From Mesaphorura yosii (Eukaryota > Arthropoda > Collembola > Poduromorpha > Tullbergiidae): a stretch of DNA of 64,000 nucleotides. Both the position numbers and the translations under genes were made by a program. This document shows, piece after piece, positions 35,001 to 46,564 of the stretch (its first letter is position 1; each line of letters starts with the position of its first letter). The notes under the pieces were generated by a model. It had not been told where the DNA came from and ran no database searches. It saw only the letters and a list, made by a program, of their open reading frames with translations. The DNA lies in the NCBI GenBank assembly GCA_009869945.1, contig WIXG01000286.1:38389-102388 (forward strand), given 5' to 3'.

Positions 35001-38000
35001 AGCGTCCGGCCCCTTTTCTTGTAACTACAATTCATTTGACAGTGCTTCAAAAAAGAGCACGACTGACCTTCATTTTGAAATTGAAGCCTCGTGGCCGTCG
35101 ATATCCTTCACTTTATTTGTTCCACGTGGACTTTATGCTTGTTTTCGTGTTTTCGTCTGGCATTCCAGTGGCCGGACGTCATTTATGAAAAATATTATTT
35201 CAATTTATTCAGCACGTTTCCATTGAAGCCACAGCCGACGCATCGGCCGGCGGCGCGACAAATTCGATTTTCATTCGAAATTGTCGTAAACTTGTTGTTC
35301 CCATGAAAGAATGGTGCTTAACGGCCGTAATGTGGCCATTGAAAATTTCTAGAAGCAAGTGACTCACGATTTCTTGAGTCACAACCGAACTTTGATTCAT
35401 AACCCGTCGAAATTTATGGCTTGTCTTTCGTCAGCTGCAATCAAGACCTGACGTGGCTTGACTGGCCTGACGTTTCCTGTCGTGTTTCGAGCGAATTTCA
35501 GCTGCCTTCGCCGTTTCTCACGGCTGGCTTGAAATTCCTTCAACGTGTCGTCATCGTCGTTCGTTGTCATCGCCATTCGTGACATCTTATCAGGTCGGGC
35601 TTAAATTACACCTTACGCAATAGGACAAGAAATTTCTTAATGTGAAATGTGAACTCAGTTTTTGAAATATCTTCCGTTTGTGATTTTTAATTAATGGCCA
35701 CATTTTTCATTGTTGGTTGCAGGGTTCGATGGACCAAGTTCTGGACTTGAGAAAGTCGAGTTCGCCAGGTATGTTCGCGTTTTTCCTTTTCTGCGTTTTG
35801 TTCCATTCATCAGGCCAATAACGCAACGGCGCTAGCTGGCTGACTGGGCTGTGTGGCGGTGGCATGACATCTCGGGGGCTATTTGACATGTTATCTGCGG
35901 CATTTCTTGTGCACTCTTTCAAACTTTCTTGCGAAGCCTTGCCAAGACGCGCTCGTGCGTGCCCCTGTCATGCCTACGCGTTCGTCGCGGGTTCCTACGC
36001 GACCGACCACGATGGTTGTCTCAGGCACGGCAGGTACGGCAGGAAAGTGCATCGTCAGAGCCATCATCAGGCTTCTACTTCCTTCTGCTTCTGCTTGGGT
36101 CTTAACATTCTGCAAAACGCAAACACCATGGCAAAACGTAAACGGCAAATCTCACCTTCGTCGTCACTTCTCGCAGTTTCTCATTCACACCTCACACAAT
36201 GCAGATTTCCTATTCGCATAAAAACATGGCGTCAGTGTAGAAAAACAGTTTCAAAAGTCCTGACCACGCACGCTCTTAGCTCGCTCTCGGCTCTTTCCAC
36301 CTTCACTTAAAACGTACAGCAAAGTTGAAATACCTGTAAATTACACACAGAAAAGCCATGCATTTGGTGCGGAAAGCACAGCACCTTCTGCAGTGCCACC
36401 GACAACGGGATTGGGGCCGAATTTTGTTCCGAAGTTTGTTTCGACCAATTTCGACGCGACTCCTTTAAAAAGCGGTCGGCGTGTATCTGGTGCAATAACA
36501 GCATCACCAACAATAGCAACGGTTCTGGGCCCGGGAGTCTCGTTAATATTAACTTGAATTCAAACGTGGACGAAACGAAATTCTGCTCGGAGAGTTGCCT
36601 CGCACAGTACAAGGTCAGGTTATTTTGCGAAGAAACCTCAGCCCACCTGGACCAAATCAAGGTAGCGCACTCAATTTTGTCGTGCACGATACTTCAAACT
36701 TTCATTTTTGCTTCTCATCGATTTCATCAAACGTGTGGCAGCATGCTTGAAATAATTTTCGTCTTTCTTTTCCTTTCTCTGCTTTTTAACCACCTTCACG
36801 TTTGGGGCGGACTTTTCTCAAAAGCCAAATTCATGCTTAATTTATGTTTCTTTCGCATTTACGTCCTATGTGATCATGCTATGCTTAAAAACGCTTTTGG
36901 AACGCATTGCACAATTCTCAACGCTAAATTGCACCGAATTTGAACAGAACTCTAAAAATGGAGGCGCAAACATCGGTATCGGAGGCGGACTACCAAACGG
37001 CAACGAAAATGGAACGGACTTGATCACCCCTGACTTGTGGCTTAAAAAATTACCAAATGGCTTCTTGGGCAGCGGCGGCGTCGGCGGTGGTGGCAGCAGC
37101 GGTTCGGGCATCGAAAGAAGTTCTCCCCACTCGTCGTCATCTTCAGATTTGTCTCCTTCAGCTCTTTTCTCACCTAATTACGCTTTGAATTCCGGGCACA
37201 ATGAGAGCAGCAGCGTCTGCCCTGTCGCTCCTTCTAGCTCACCGGCGGCAGTCACTGTCGGCCCTTCCACTTCCGGAAGACGGCTGCAGCTCGAACTCGG
37301 CGACGCTTCGCTTTCGCCCGGCAAACTGAAGTCGGCGGAGGTTTCTCCTCGCAGTCGAGTCAACTGTAAGCCCTGCGATCAGAATTTTACTGTCATTAAC
37401 GATCCGTTCAGCCACTCAAACTATTTGAGTAGCGTAAAACGTAGCAGAGGGCAGCAGCACTCTGCTGCTGCTTCTGCGGCGACACCCCCACCGAAGAAAA
37501 AGTTCAACATGTCTTATCCGATCATTTCTAATTTCATAAACCAAAATCAAAATTCGGCATCCGTGCCAATGCCAAGTCAATCACCCATTCCGCTGCAATT
37601 AGTTCAGCCGATGGAGGCGGCTGCTGCTGCGTCTGCTCAAAAGATGCGTGCCGGCAGAAAGAGCGGCAGTCGAAATTACAGAATCAGAGCTTGTAACTTA
37701 ATAACTACGACGGCTCCGACTACTCCTTCTCTTCCTTCCCAGCTTCCTTTAATTATCCATCCGGGGGAAGTAACTTTTATCAAACCGGAACTTTTTGCCC
37801 GGTCAGGCCTCGCGCTCCAGGAATCCAGCGCTCCAACTGCTGGCCACGTGGGCAAGGGCGCAAAATTTCAAGATTCCGCGCAACTCCAGCAAAATAAAAT
37901 ATTTTCCAATGTAACGAGCGCGAACGGGAGCGGCCGCCCGCTTTCGCTTGCGCACGACAGTTCCTCTTTCGTTTTTGCATCCACCCAGACGGACGAGTCC

Positions 38001-38327
38001 AGAATTAACGTTGCCAGCTCCGTACTCTCAAATTGCATTCCAATTTCATCCCGTCATCCGACTTCGACAATATTCGACGCGTTCTCTCCTCGCGCTGTGG
38101 TTTTCCTTCCGTATCCCGTTCCTCTCCCGATTCCCATGCCCATACCCATGCTCATGCCCATGCCATGCGAGTCCCCACTTAATTTTCAAAACACCGACTC
38201 CAGCACCTTGCAACTTGATTCAGGTGAAAGCGAAAGAGAAGGGTTTAGGATTGACCCCACCACAAGGGGAATACTAGGGAAGGATGGCAAGGTGCTGCGG
38301 TTGGATGTATTGGACGACTTAGAGTAA
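32045..38327 (+). CDS. Sobp: Sine oculis-binding protein homologue (Sobp), FCS-type zinc fingers
   Basis: Nuclear cofactor that binds Six-family homeoproteins; its vertebrate orthologue is needed for inner-ear and limbic development. Coding exons: 32045-32149 (35 codons, MSASNMRPTPTNTN), 35723-35768 (GSMDQVLDLRKSSSP), 36351-36661 and 36948-38327, about 613 residues. Exon 3 has the diagnostic paired zinc modules. The first is KPCIWCGKHSTFCS with AEFCSEVCFDQFRRDSFKKR. The second is SACIWCNN with KFCSESCLAQYKVRLFCEET. Exon 4 has the conserved ITPDLWLKKLPNG, a long Ser-rich tail, and the hydrophobic FLPYPVPLPIPMPIPM stretch equivalent to the vertebrate VPYPVIVPLPVPIPI block. The end is uncertain: the frame reaches TAA at 38325, but the same bases read as a donor (GA/GTAAGTG), so a further exon is possible. 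Exons 1-2 are inferred from phase and splice sites. Intron 1 is 3.6 kb. Confidence 0.86.
32150..35722 (+). other. 3.6-kb intron 1 of Sobp
   Basis: No exon with matching splice sites and phase was found. It contains a GGCA tetranucleotide tract near 33846-33866 and numerous CGCAAATCGCA-type words. A minus-strand frame at 35397-35585 has a charged composition (TLKEFQASREKRRRQLKFAR) but no supporting splice sites, so it is left uncalled. Confidence 0.5.
33845..33867. repeat. GGCA tetranucleotide microsatellite
   Basis: Five tandem GGCA units inside Sobp intron 1. Simple repeat only. Confidence 0.75.
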
Positions 38328-41300
38328 GTGAATTTCAGTGAATCACAATCTCAATCACACTCCACGACGTGGTTCCACGACACTGTGCACGGCGCCGGCA
38401 GAGAAAAGACAAAACAGAAAAAAGTCGTCGCGTAAAAGTAAAATTAAAGGTAAATGAAAGGAATACAAATGCATAATGCATGTGGCTTGTCGCTTTGCGT
38501 TTCGGTCACAGCCCCACTTTGCACTTTTCCTGGAATTTTAATTTCTCCGTGTGAACTTTTCTCTCATAACGTGAATACTTGCCTCGATTAGGGTAGAATA
38601 GTTCGTAGATGCATAAATCAATGGAACATGTGCTTACTACTGCACTGCAACAATCACAACTTCCTGCACTGTAGTGGCACAATCGTCCGTTCCGGATTTG
38701 CTTGTAAATAGCCCCACAAGGTAAATTAGGTAGTTGATAGACTACAGTTCTTATTATTTGTAGCTGTAAGGTTTAGATAGGCTTTTCGCTTACTCCTTGC
38801 ACGCACTCTAGACTCTGTTTACCATTGAACAGCGTTTCACTTTCATTCGGTATGTCAGATGCTGCATTGAGAAGGAAAAACGATTTTGAAGGAAGATCTT
38901 ACAAATTGTACAGCTACAATTAAATAGGCAAGTATGCATATTTAGGCATATTTTTCACATTCCACTTCCTGCTACACTGCATTCTATTGGCGAATTACAT
39001 CCGTTCGTGTAGTTTTTAGTGTTAGTTTGCATTTCCGAAATTCTTAGCGTTCTTAGCACCCAATTGGCAACTTGACAGTAGAAATTGATAAATTCCCAAA
39101 ATTATGCTCCGGTTTATTGCTTACGCAAGTATTTTATAGTTTAGAATTACGGAAAAAACTGCATTTACTTCTTAGCGTAGGATTCTCTGCGTTGAACCGC
39201 GCACACACGAAACTTTAACCTCAGGAAATAAGCGATGAATGGAAGACCTCCAATTGGCGTACCTTCTCATTCTGCTTTGTAAATAGAACCTTAGACGTAA
39301 TTTCTAGCCGTATTTTAGGTAGGCAGTTTAGAGTAGTCGAGTCAGAGTTGCACCTCAGCACTGCGTCGCCTCTCCGCGTGCATAATGACGGTCATATGAG
39401 CCTGGAGGCCAAAACAAAGGTAACACTGTACATAGAACAATAGCAAGTAAGGATCGAGTAGATAAGACTGGTGTCGGCCTCGGCAAGGTGAGAAGACGCT
39501 CACGTCCCTCACGTCCTGGCGCGCCCAACTATGCAATTACACCGAACGCATTTATCTGTAAATAGTAGCTAAGTTACCATGTAAAACCCCATTTAGCAGG
39601 AGCAAGCTTTAGGCAGAGATTCCCGTCCTCAATGCATGGTCTTTCCAGCGCATTTGGCAGAGACAGGAATTCTGCGACGATTGGCTATCGCGTTCTCCAT
39701 TGAAATTCTTTCTCAGGCCCGGACTGTCTAGGCAAGGCTTATTTAGGTACGTTTGCATGAAATTTAGAATGGAAGTATTTGGATGAATGAATGAATACGT
39801 GCAAATGCGAATGTCAACATTCTTCGATTCTTGACTGACTTTGTTTTTTCCGATTTGCCGTGCACAGCGTCGTCGAGAACCCGTGTCCAAATTATTCAAT
39901 CGTTAATTCCAACTTAATTTTGTCTATCCACCGTCATTTGGTAATTTTTAAAGCTTGCACTGCAGCCTGCAGCACGAGCGATTGCTGAGCCTTTTCTCGT
40001 ACTCAGGACAGCCCCAGCAATTGCCTGTACAAATTTTTACGTTCTTAATGATTAATGATTCGTAGATTACATGCTAGGGTAATAAATTCGAACTGTACTT
40101 TACATTATGTGCTAGATTGGTTCGTAGTTCGTAAGCATAAATTTTAGGCTCATATGTAGGGAAATTTTAGAATCAAAATTCTAAATTTGAATAAGTCGGT
40201 GAAAAACGGGTGCTGATAATCTAGCGACTAAATAGACAGTCATGTCTTTGTCCAGATTACAATTAGTGTACGAATTAGCGTTACAATTACAATAAAATTA
40301 AGGTTTCAGATACCAGATAAAAGATTTCGGCCTCTTCTTCGTTTCCATTTTATTTTTAACGTCTTTTCAATTTTTGATAACGATAACGTCAACGAATAAT
40401 TACTTCCAAAATGATTCATTCTCAGTTAAATGAGTTTTGATGAGTTTTGTTTACAATCTCCAAACTATTCTTTTGATTTACTATGCAAAATACTGGAGTA
40501 GTTAATAAATTAGACAGTAAGACATTAAGTAGACATTAAGGAATGAGAATCAGTTACTGAGACCATCTGGGCTGGACTGTGTGTGCGTGTCGCTGAAAGA
40601 CAAACACAAAGGCTTGGCTAGCAATTAATTATGAATAATACATTAATCGTAGCCGTAAGAGTCAAGGATTAAGCATAATCGTTTGCATTTAGGATAATCA
40701 GAAGTCTTCGTCCAGTCGTCAATCCTCCAAATAATATTTTCTGAACATTTCTACTTCTTTTAGATTCTGTTAAAGAAGTTAAAACATTTTCTTTGTTCTC
40801 GTTCTGGTTTCCGTCCATCATGAAATCATGAAGGTGACGAAGAAAACCTTAAACATGACAGTTTCGTTGTAGCTTGCAGATTTCTTTCTTTCTAGATCAT
40901 TCTGAGTTCATTCATTGCATTAGAATTAAGTAATGGTAATGTAAGGAGTAATTATTTTGGATGGTGTCAAAATTTAAAATTAAATGGCTTGGGTAATTGG
41001 CAGTAGAATTCGCGTTGCATACACTTTAGGTAGTTTTTATTTTTAGATAAGTTAAGCACGTAAATTCCAAAATTTATTAAGAAGTTATTGTATTAATATG
41101 AAACTGGTACTAATAAATATCAAATTTTATGTTGTTCAAAATAGTTGATATTCGAGTCATCATCCAACTGAAATTGACATTTCTCTCTTCGCGTATTGCC
41201 TTCTTTGTCTCCAACTCGTTCTTATCAGCTCTTTCTCACAGCTTGAAAGAGTAAAATCGTTGCATTTGCACATGAAGCCATTCAGCCACTCATTAAGTAC

Positions 41301-42291
41301 ATCGGCAGGCATCAGCATGACATAACAATCCAGTACAGAGCGGTTTTAACCAAACCAAGCCTGTTCACCATTCATTCATCGTTCGACGATGTCGTGACAA
41401 ATGTTCGCAAAAAAAAGCAGCACCATCATTTCAGCGACTCAGATACCTAAGAGGCAAGAATTATGAATAGTGATAAGACGAGAACAACACGTGTCAATGG
41501 TGAGCAGTGAATTTTCTCTTCAAGAAACGTTCATCCAGGCAGCGAAATCCGAGATGAAATGAATTCATAACAATTTGATTTATTTAAGGCTTTCTGCGAC
41601 AAATAATAATAGAACAATACGCCATCGCGACTCTGATTTTGGCATCGAAAACCTTCTCACACTCCGAAAGCAATGACTGCGAACAATTTTTCTAATTCTT
41701 GTCATCAAAATCCTCATGTCAACGTAATTTTACGTAATGCCCTTAAAAAATTATCGAAAATGGAAGGTTGAAGTCGAAACAAGCTTGTGATTTGACTAAA
41801 ACATGAAATCATTGCAAATAATGAAGCAAATGCTACACTATATAAAATCTTAATTCGAAATAAAATTCAAAGTCTTCAAGATAGGAACTTCAAATTGTTG
41901 AAATGATTAGAAAATTGCACGGCAAATAAAGCAGACAATAAGCTGCAAGGGACAACTAATTGACTAATTAATTGGACAGTCTGGAAATGGAGCACGTGTC
42001 CGCAAATTACAAGGCTACTAGTAATCTAATCTAATTCAATCTCGCATTTAAAGTACTCAGTGCATTTTATTTTCTATTATTACGCAGATACCAAGTTTAT
42101 CATCTAATTCACTGGCTTGAAATACATTTCTTTTTAGAATATGCTCGAGTTTCTATTTGATATTTTGCGAATAATTTAGGATTTCGTTATCATAAAGTAT
42201 ATATCAAGTTTCTTTCTCTGGTTGGCAAATTTGCTTACTCTAATCAAATAATTGTTGACTACCATGACCATTGGAAGTGTGGTTATGACCG
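38328..42291 (+). other. Probable long 3' UTR of Sobp plus intergenic space
   Basis: Nearly 4 kb without any supported coding sequence and with few long open frames. AATAAA signals on the plus strand occur near 40081, 40505 and 41112. The last would give a 3' UTR of about 2.8 kb, reasonable for a developmental regulator. The final part (41.2-42.29 kb) contains the 3' UTR of the minus-strand UBE2J1 gene. Confidence 0.5.
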
Positions 42292-43753
42292 TTAAAATTC
42301 GAAGCCGAGAAGGTAAAGACGGCGGAAGGCGAGAGCAGCAATTGTCAGAACGACGGCTCCAACGAACATGCGGTATGCCGTGTCGTCTGCCGGAAGGGGA
42401 ATGTTGTCATCTTGACCGACGTCCTCTTCTTCATCTGGAATTGCGTGGTCACCAGCTTCATCATTAGGAACGGGTTGACGAAACTGGAAGCGCGGAAAGT
42501 CGACTGGTCCTTCAGCGTGAACGCGGCCATCACCAATTTCGGCGGCTGGAGTGTGCTCGTGTGGAAGACGGAAGACGCGTTGAGCAGGAGCTGGTGAAGG
42601 ATCAGCAGGAGGGGCACTTTCGTGAGCCTATTCATAGCAAGAAAACGAATAAAATCAAGGGCAATGCAAATTGATGTTGCACGACGATGTTTTCTTATCT
42701 TACATGACGATGACCGATGTCGTCAATAATTGGTCCACAAGTAGGGCAAACCCAAGCAACACTCTGGCGAGCAAGCCGTCGGCGGACTTCCGGAGAGCAT
42801 TCCAACGAGCCGATAGCACCAGGACTTGGAGTCGCCATAAAGCTGATAAGAGCCATCAAAGCAGTACGAATGGACCAGCAAGGGCGCCATGTTTCAGGAT
42901 GGTAGTTACTAATTGACAAACAAATTTTGACTCCTGTTTCAAAGCGACCGTTTGGCTGAAATATCAGAACAAAGATAAATTAGTAAATAATCTTCATGTA
43001 GTTCTCAATACTTATGCTTAATCACGGGTGAAGCTGCAGCGTTTACCGTTAGCATCATAATTGCTGGTGGTTTCAGAGGATAATCTGGTGGCATGATAAT
43101 TCGTCCATGATAAACCCCATCAGCAAACTCCGAATCACCAGGACCACGAATGGTGTAGTGCCATTCAAATAAATTGTCTTCCAGGGGAACTGCTCGAATA
43201 TCATTGGTGGGCTCCCGACTCATTTCCTGTGCTTCCTTCAGCAGACGCTTCACAGCTGAAATGAACGAGAAAAAGAAATTACTGAAATAATTTCCCATAC
43301 TTAGCTATCGGACTCGACGTATATCAGTGATGCTGTAATGTAGATATTAGTCACCTTACCTGGGCTTCTCAAATTGTAGTTTTCAGCGATCGGAAGTCTT
43401 GAGCTAGCCAATGGAGCACTTGGACGATTACTCCCAGTCTCAGTAGTTTCTGGAGTTGAAGCTGCGAGCCGACAGTTAGCAACAGAATTGGCGTTCGCGA
43501 GCGACCTCGGTTCACTCTCACTCTCCTTATCAGCAGCGGTCGAAGAGGTTTCTTCAGCCTGACTAGCGATCAGACGGTTTGACTCATCATTAGCAGCACC
43601 GGCAGGCGCAGGTGGAGGCTGCGATTGAGGACCACCGTCAGGAGCAGCTGCTACTACGATTTCTCCAATTCTTGAAGCCAACGTTCCATTGTCAGCCTGA
43701 GGGTCAGCATTATCGTTGGCACCTTCCGGTTGACTTTGAAGATTGAAATCCAT
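42292..43753 (-). CDS. UBE2J1: Ubiquitin-conjugating enzyme E2 J1, ER tail-anchored, with N-terminal extension
   Basis: ERAD E2 enzyme (Ubc6 type) that carries ubiquitin on a catalytic Cys at the ER surface and works with HRD1-type ligases. Four exons in transcript order: 43753-43360, 43255-43047, 42955-42704 and 42627-42292, giving 396 residues. The UBC fold begins at ENYNLRSPAVKRLLKEAQEM and continues DNLFEWHYTIRGPGDSEF, VYHGRIIMPPDYPLKPP and NGRFETGVKICLSIS, with the catalytic Cys at about residue 213. NYHPETW and GAIGSLECSPEVRRRLA follow. The C-terminal anchor is MFVGAVVLTIAALAFRRLYL, preceded by an acidic linker. Odd: about 125 Ser/Ala/Glu-rich residues precede the UBC domain, whereas the family normally starts within a few residues of NLKSPAVKR. 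The extension is in one open frame from ATG 43753 with a continuous splice, so it looks real. Confidence 0.94.
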
Positions 43754-44600
43754 TGCCTTTGCTTCAAACTGGAAACCACAAGAATTAGAATTAGCTTAAA
43801 GCGAAGACTGATAGGAAGTCGCCTCTGCTTAAAAGCAGGTGAACTGTGACACCAATCAACAAAAAGTGCTTCAATTCTACATGAAATTGAAGTAAAACCG
43901 TACCAGTTGAGTTGGAGCTCAGGACGGCTGGAAACTTTGGTTAATCTGCGACTAGCTGCCAAATTTACTTGGCGAATGACTGGTCAAATAATTACTGGTT
44001 CTGTTAGAAGTTCGAATGCATTAAATTTGGTAATTAGGTTGGCGAATTATCACCAGTTAAATCAGTTGAAAGCAAGTTAACTGAAATGGAAGTGCTGAAG
44101 GAAAATTCTCGTCTCTCGGTTTGCTACGACAGAGCAGAAGGGAGAATTCAAGTTTGAAAATCCACGTAAGGATAAACTTGAGATTGAAGCCACTTGAAAT
44201 TGTCTGCGCAACAGCGAGTTCTCCACTGAGCGCTCTCTGCTCTGGAGAAACTCCCGATATTCAACTAAAATAGTTGTCGACTGATTAAAACATAACTCAA
44301 ACATTTAAATATAATATAACATCTAAAAGAGTACATAAAACAAAGCACGTATCAGCATATATTATAAACTAACAAAAATATATTCTTTAAAACACTGGTT
44401 CGGATTCCATGCCGGATTACGACCTTAGGTTGCGTACAATTTCCCATATCATGGAGCTAATTTCCAACATAATTGCTTAAAAAATACTAAGAACAAAGAA
44501 AAATATATCAAATATAAGAAAAAAAATCATAACAAGTAAAATATTGAATTAAAATTAAAAATGCAATTACCAAGACCGAGAAGAACATCGTTGCATGTAG
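43754..44600. other. 5' flank of UBE2J1
   Basis: No gene called. Contains the UBE2J1 promoter and 5' UTR on the minus strand. Open frames at 43654-43962 and 44077-44304 have no domain. Confidence 0.45.
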
Positions 44601-44601
44601 A

Positions 44602-44701
44602 TTGTCAAGAGGGAATTCAATCTTAGGAACTGTGCCAGCCCTGATGGGGATGTGAGACGTCGGGCAAACAATATGCTTTCTACTTCCAAGATTTTTTTCA
44701 A
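44602..44701 (-). repeat. Left arm of an inverted homologous pair flanking the UBE2J1 pseudogene
   Basis: Read on the minus strand this segment can encode KILEVESILFARRLTSPSGL then AQFLRLNSLL. The plus strand at 45699-45785 can encode KILQVASRRITSLTRLAQF then RGISSF. The nucleotide match is patchy but ordered (AAAATCTTG, GCTGGC, CAGTTCC, CTTCTTG-type blocks). The origin of the sequence is unknown. Confidence 0.5.
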
Positions 44702-44940
44702 ACATGGAAGTGAAGGTCTCGCAAATGATCCGCAGCCAGAAAGCAGAAGATTGATGAAGCTCTTAGGCTTAAAGACCATCCAAACAATCGAGTTCCTCGA
44801 GAATTTGGAGTCAGCGTTGATTAGAGAAGTCCTAGTAAGACTACAAACACCTACTTCAGTGATTCTGATCAAGTTCGATGGTTAATTACATTACGAGAAA
44901 TGATTTGACTATTTCTTCTTTCTATCTCTCTTTGCTTCAG

Positions 44941-45475
44941 TCGTGTTCGTTTGTTGACGGAGGTCAAGGACATGAGTCGGAAACTCACCAGATGTTCGAG
45001 CTGCTCTACTTACTGGAAGACAATTATTCGAAGATACTACAAACAACACAATTCGTGGCCCTGTTGACTCCGAATTCTGACGGCGTTTATCATGGACGAG
45101 TTATCATGCCTCCAGGCTATCCTTCGAAACCACTAGGATTTATGATGTTTACAGTAAGTACTGCATTTGTGATAAGTATTAAGCGCTAAATCAAGATTAT
45201 TTACTAATAAATTTGTCTTTGTCCTATTCTTTCAGCCTACCGGCCGATTTGAAACTTGAATCAAGATTTACTGGTCAATTAGCGGCTATAATCCAGAGAT
45301 ATCCAGTTTTTCCGCAATGCTTTGATGGCTCTTATCAGCTTTATGGCGACTCCAAGCCCTGGTGCTATCGGCTCGTTGGAATGCTCTCCGGAAGTCCGCC
45401 GACGGCTTGCTCGCCAGAGTGTTGCTTGGGTTTTGCCATACTTTGGACCAATTATTGACGACGTCGGCCATAGTC
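44941..45475 (+). pseudogene. Inverted UBE2J1 pseudogene (exons 2 and 3)
   Basis: A broken copy of the neighbouring UBE2J1, on the opposite strand about 1.2 kb away. The exon 2 copy spans 44941-45153, with acceptor TTGCTTCAG and donor ACA/GTAAGT still present. It keeps DGVYHGRVIMPPGYPSKP. The exon 3 copy starts at 45236 after TTTCAG: PTGRFET, a TGA where Gly is expected, then IKIYWSISGYNPE. The catalytic Cys of KICLSIS is therefore replaced by Tyr. From about 45323 to 45435 the copy is almost base-identical to the parent exon (one mismatch seen in about 113 bases: C at 45359 against T in the parent). It carries ALISFMATPSPGAIGSLECS and PEVRRRLARQSVAWV. Exons 1 and 4 are absent. Not expected to make an active E2. 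Confidence 0.92.
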
Positions 45476-45698
45476 TTGCAAGTAAATCGTGGTCATTAGA
45501 AATTGCCTTTCCGTTGATATTTTACTCATGTAGTTGTTGCTCTGTTACATTATTCCGAACAGACCGCAAATCTACTTCTCCTGGCTCTTCCACCACCTGT
45601 TCAGCGCGTCTTTCGCATTACACCTGAACACACTTTTGACGAACTTCGATGTAGCCACGAGTTACGAGTTTCGTGAGCTGTTATTCCCTTCCGTATTC

Positions 45699-45785
45699 GA
45701 AAAAATCTTGCAAGTGGCTAGCCGTCGAATTACATCTCTAACAAGGCTGGCGCAGTTCCGAGGAATCAGTTCCTTCTTGCCAAAT
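45699..45785 (+). repeat. Right arm of the inverted homologous pair
   Basis: Partner of 44602-44701 in opposite orientation (see that entry). Together they bracket the UBE2J1 exon copies. Divergence is high, so the match was judged from ordered blocks and the parallel translations, not from a computed alignment. Confidence 0.5.
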
Positions 45786-46564
45786 CCGCATTCGACGCAC
45801 TTCTTAAAATATAAACAATGGAAGTAAAGGATATGACATAATTTCATCATTATTTAAATTTATTTCATTGCTGGGGCAATTAAGTAGTAAATTAGGTGAG
45901 TTTTATCCATCTGATATCTGATGCCGTCATGAGTGTTAAAAATATCAGAGGATGCCAGTCATTCTTCATTGCGAAATGATAAAAGGCAGAGTAAGTCACA
46001 AACATCCGTTATTTGGTTGGAATCAACTTCCGGTCATGTACTCAATCGGCAGTCGTCCGCTGCCTGCAATGAATTCATTCACTCACTCGTTTATTAGGGG
46101 ACACTGCTTATAGTAAAAGGCAAGACAAATTATCTTTAATTTAGCATAGTTCGTCTGATCTCTCTGTCGTTTCTGTATTCTGTTGACGAGAGTGTATAAA
46201 CTAGGGCTTGAGAGAGCATAACTTCTCTGAACTGAAGCCAGGCAAGGCTAAGAATTCTTACTGTGCTGCGTTCATTTATAACCCGTCCGACCTTCTGACC
46301 GCATACTCCTGAGGATCATAGGCGAGATATCTTGTGAAGAATGAAGAAAGTCAAAGCCAAGCCAAGGCATGATAGACAACATAATATAAATTGAGTCTGT
46401 CATGCATGACAGACTGTAGTGGTAGTTTATTCACTTTGTTGACCGTCCCGAATACAATTATAATTTATCAGTTCTCCTTCAAGAGAAGAAGAGGCCACAG
46501 GCAAGCCAGATTCCCTGACACCGCATCTTCTAAGTCGATTACACTGATTGAAGTCGGATTGAAG
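45786..46564. other. Promoter side of PPT1
   Basis: No gene seen. Includes the PPT1 upstream region and 5' UTR. The open frame that runs into PPT1 from 46391 begins at a non-ATG codon and lies upstream of the signal peptide, so it is not used. Confidence 0.45.
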
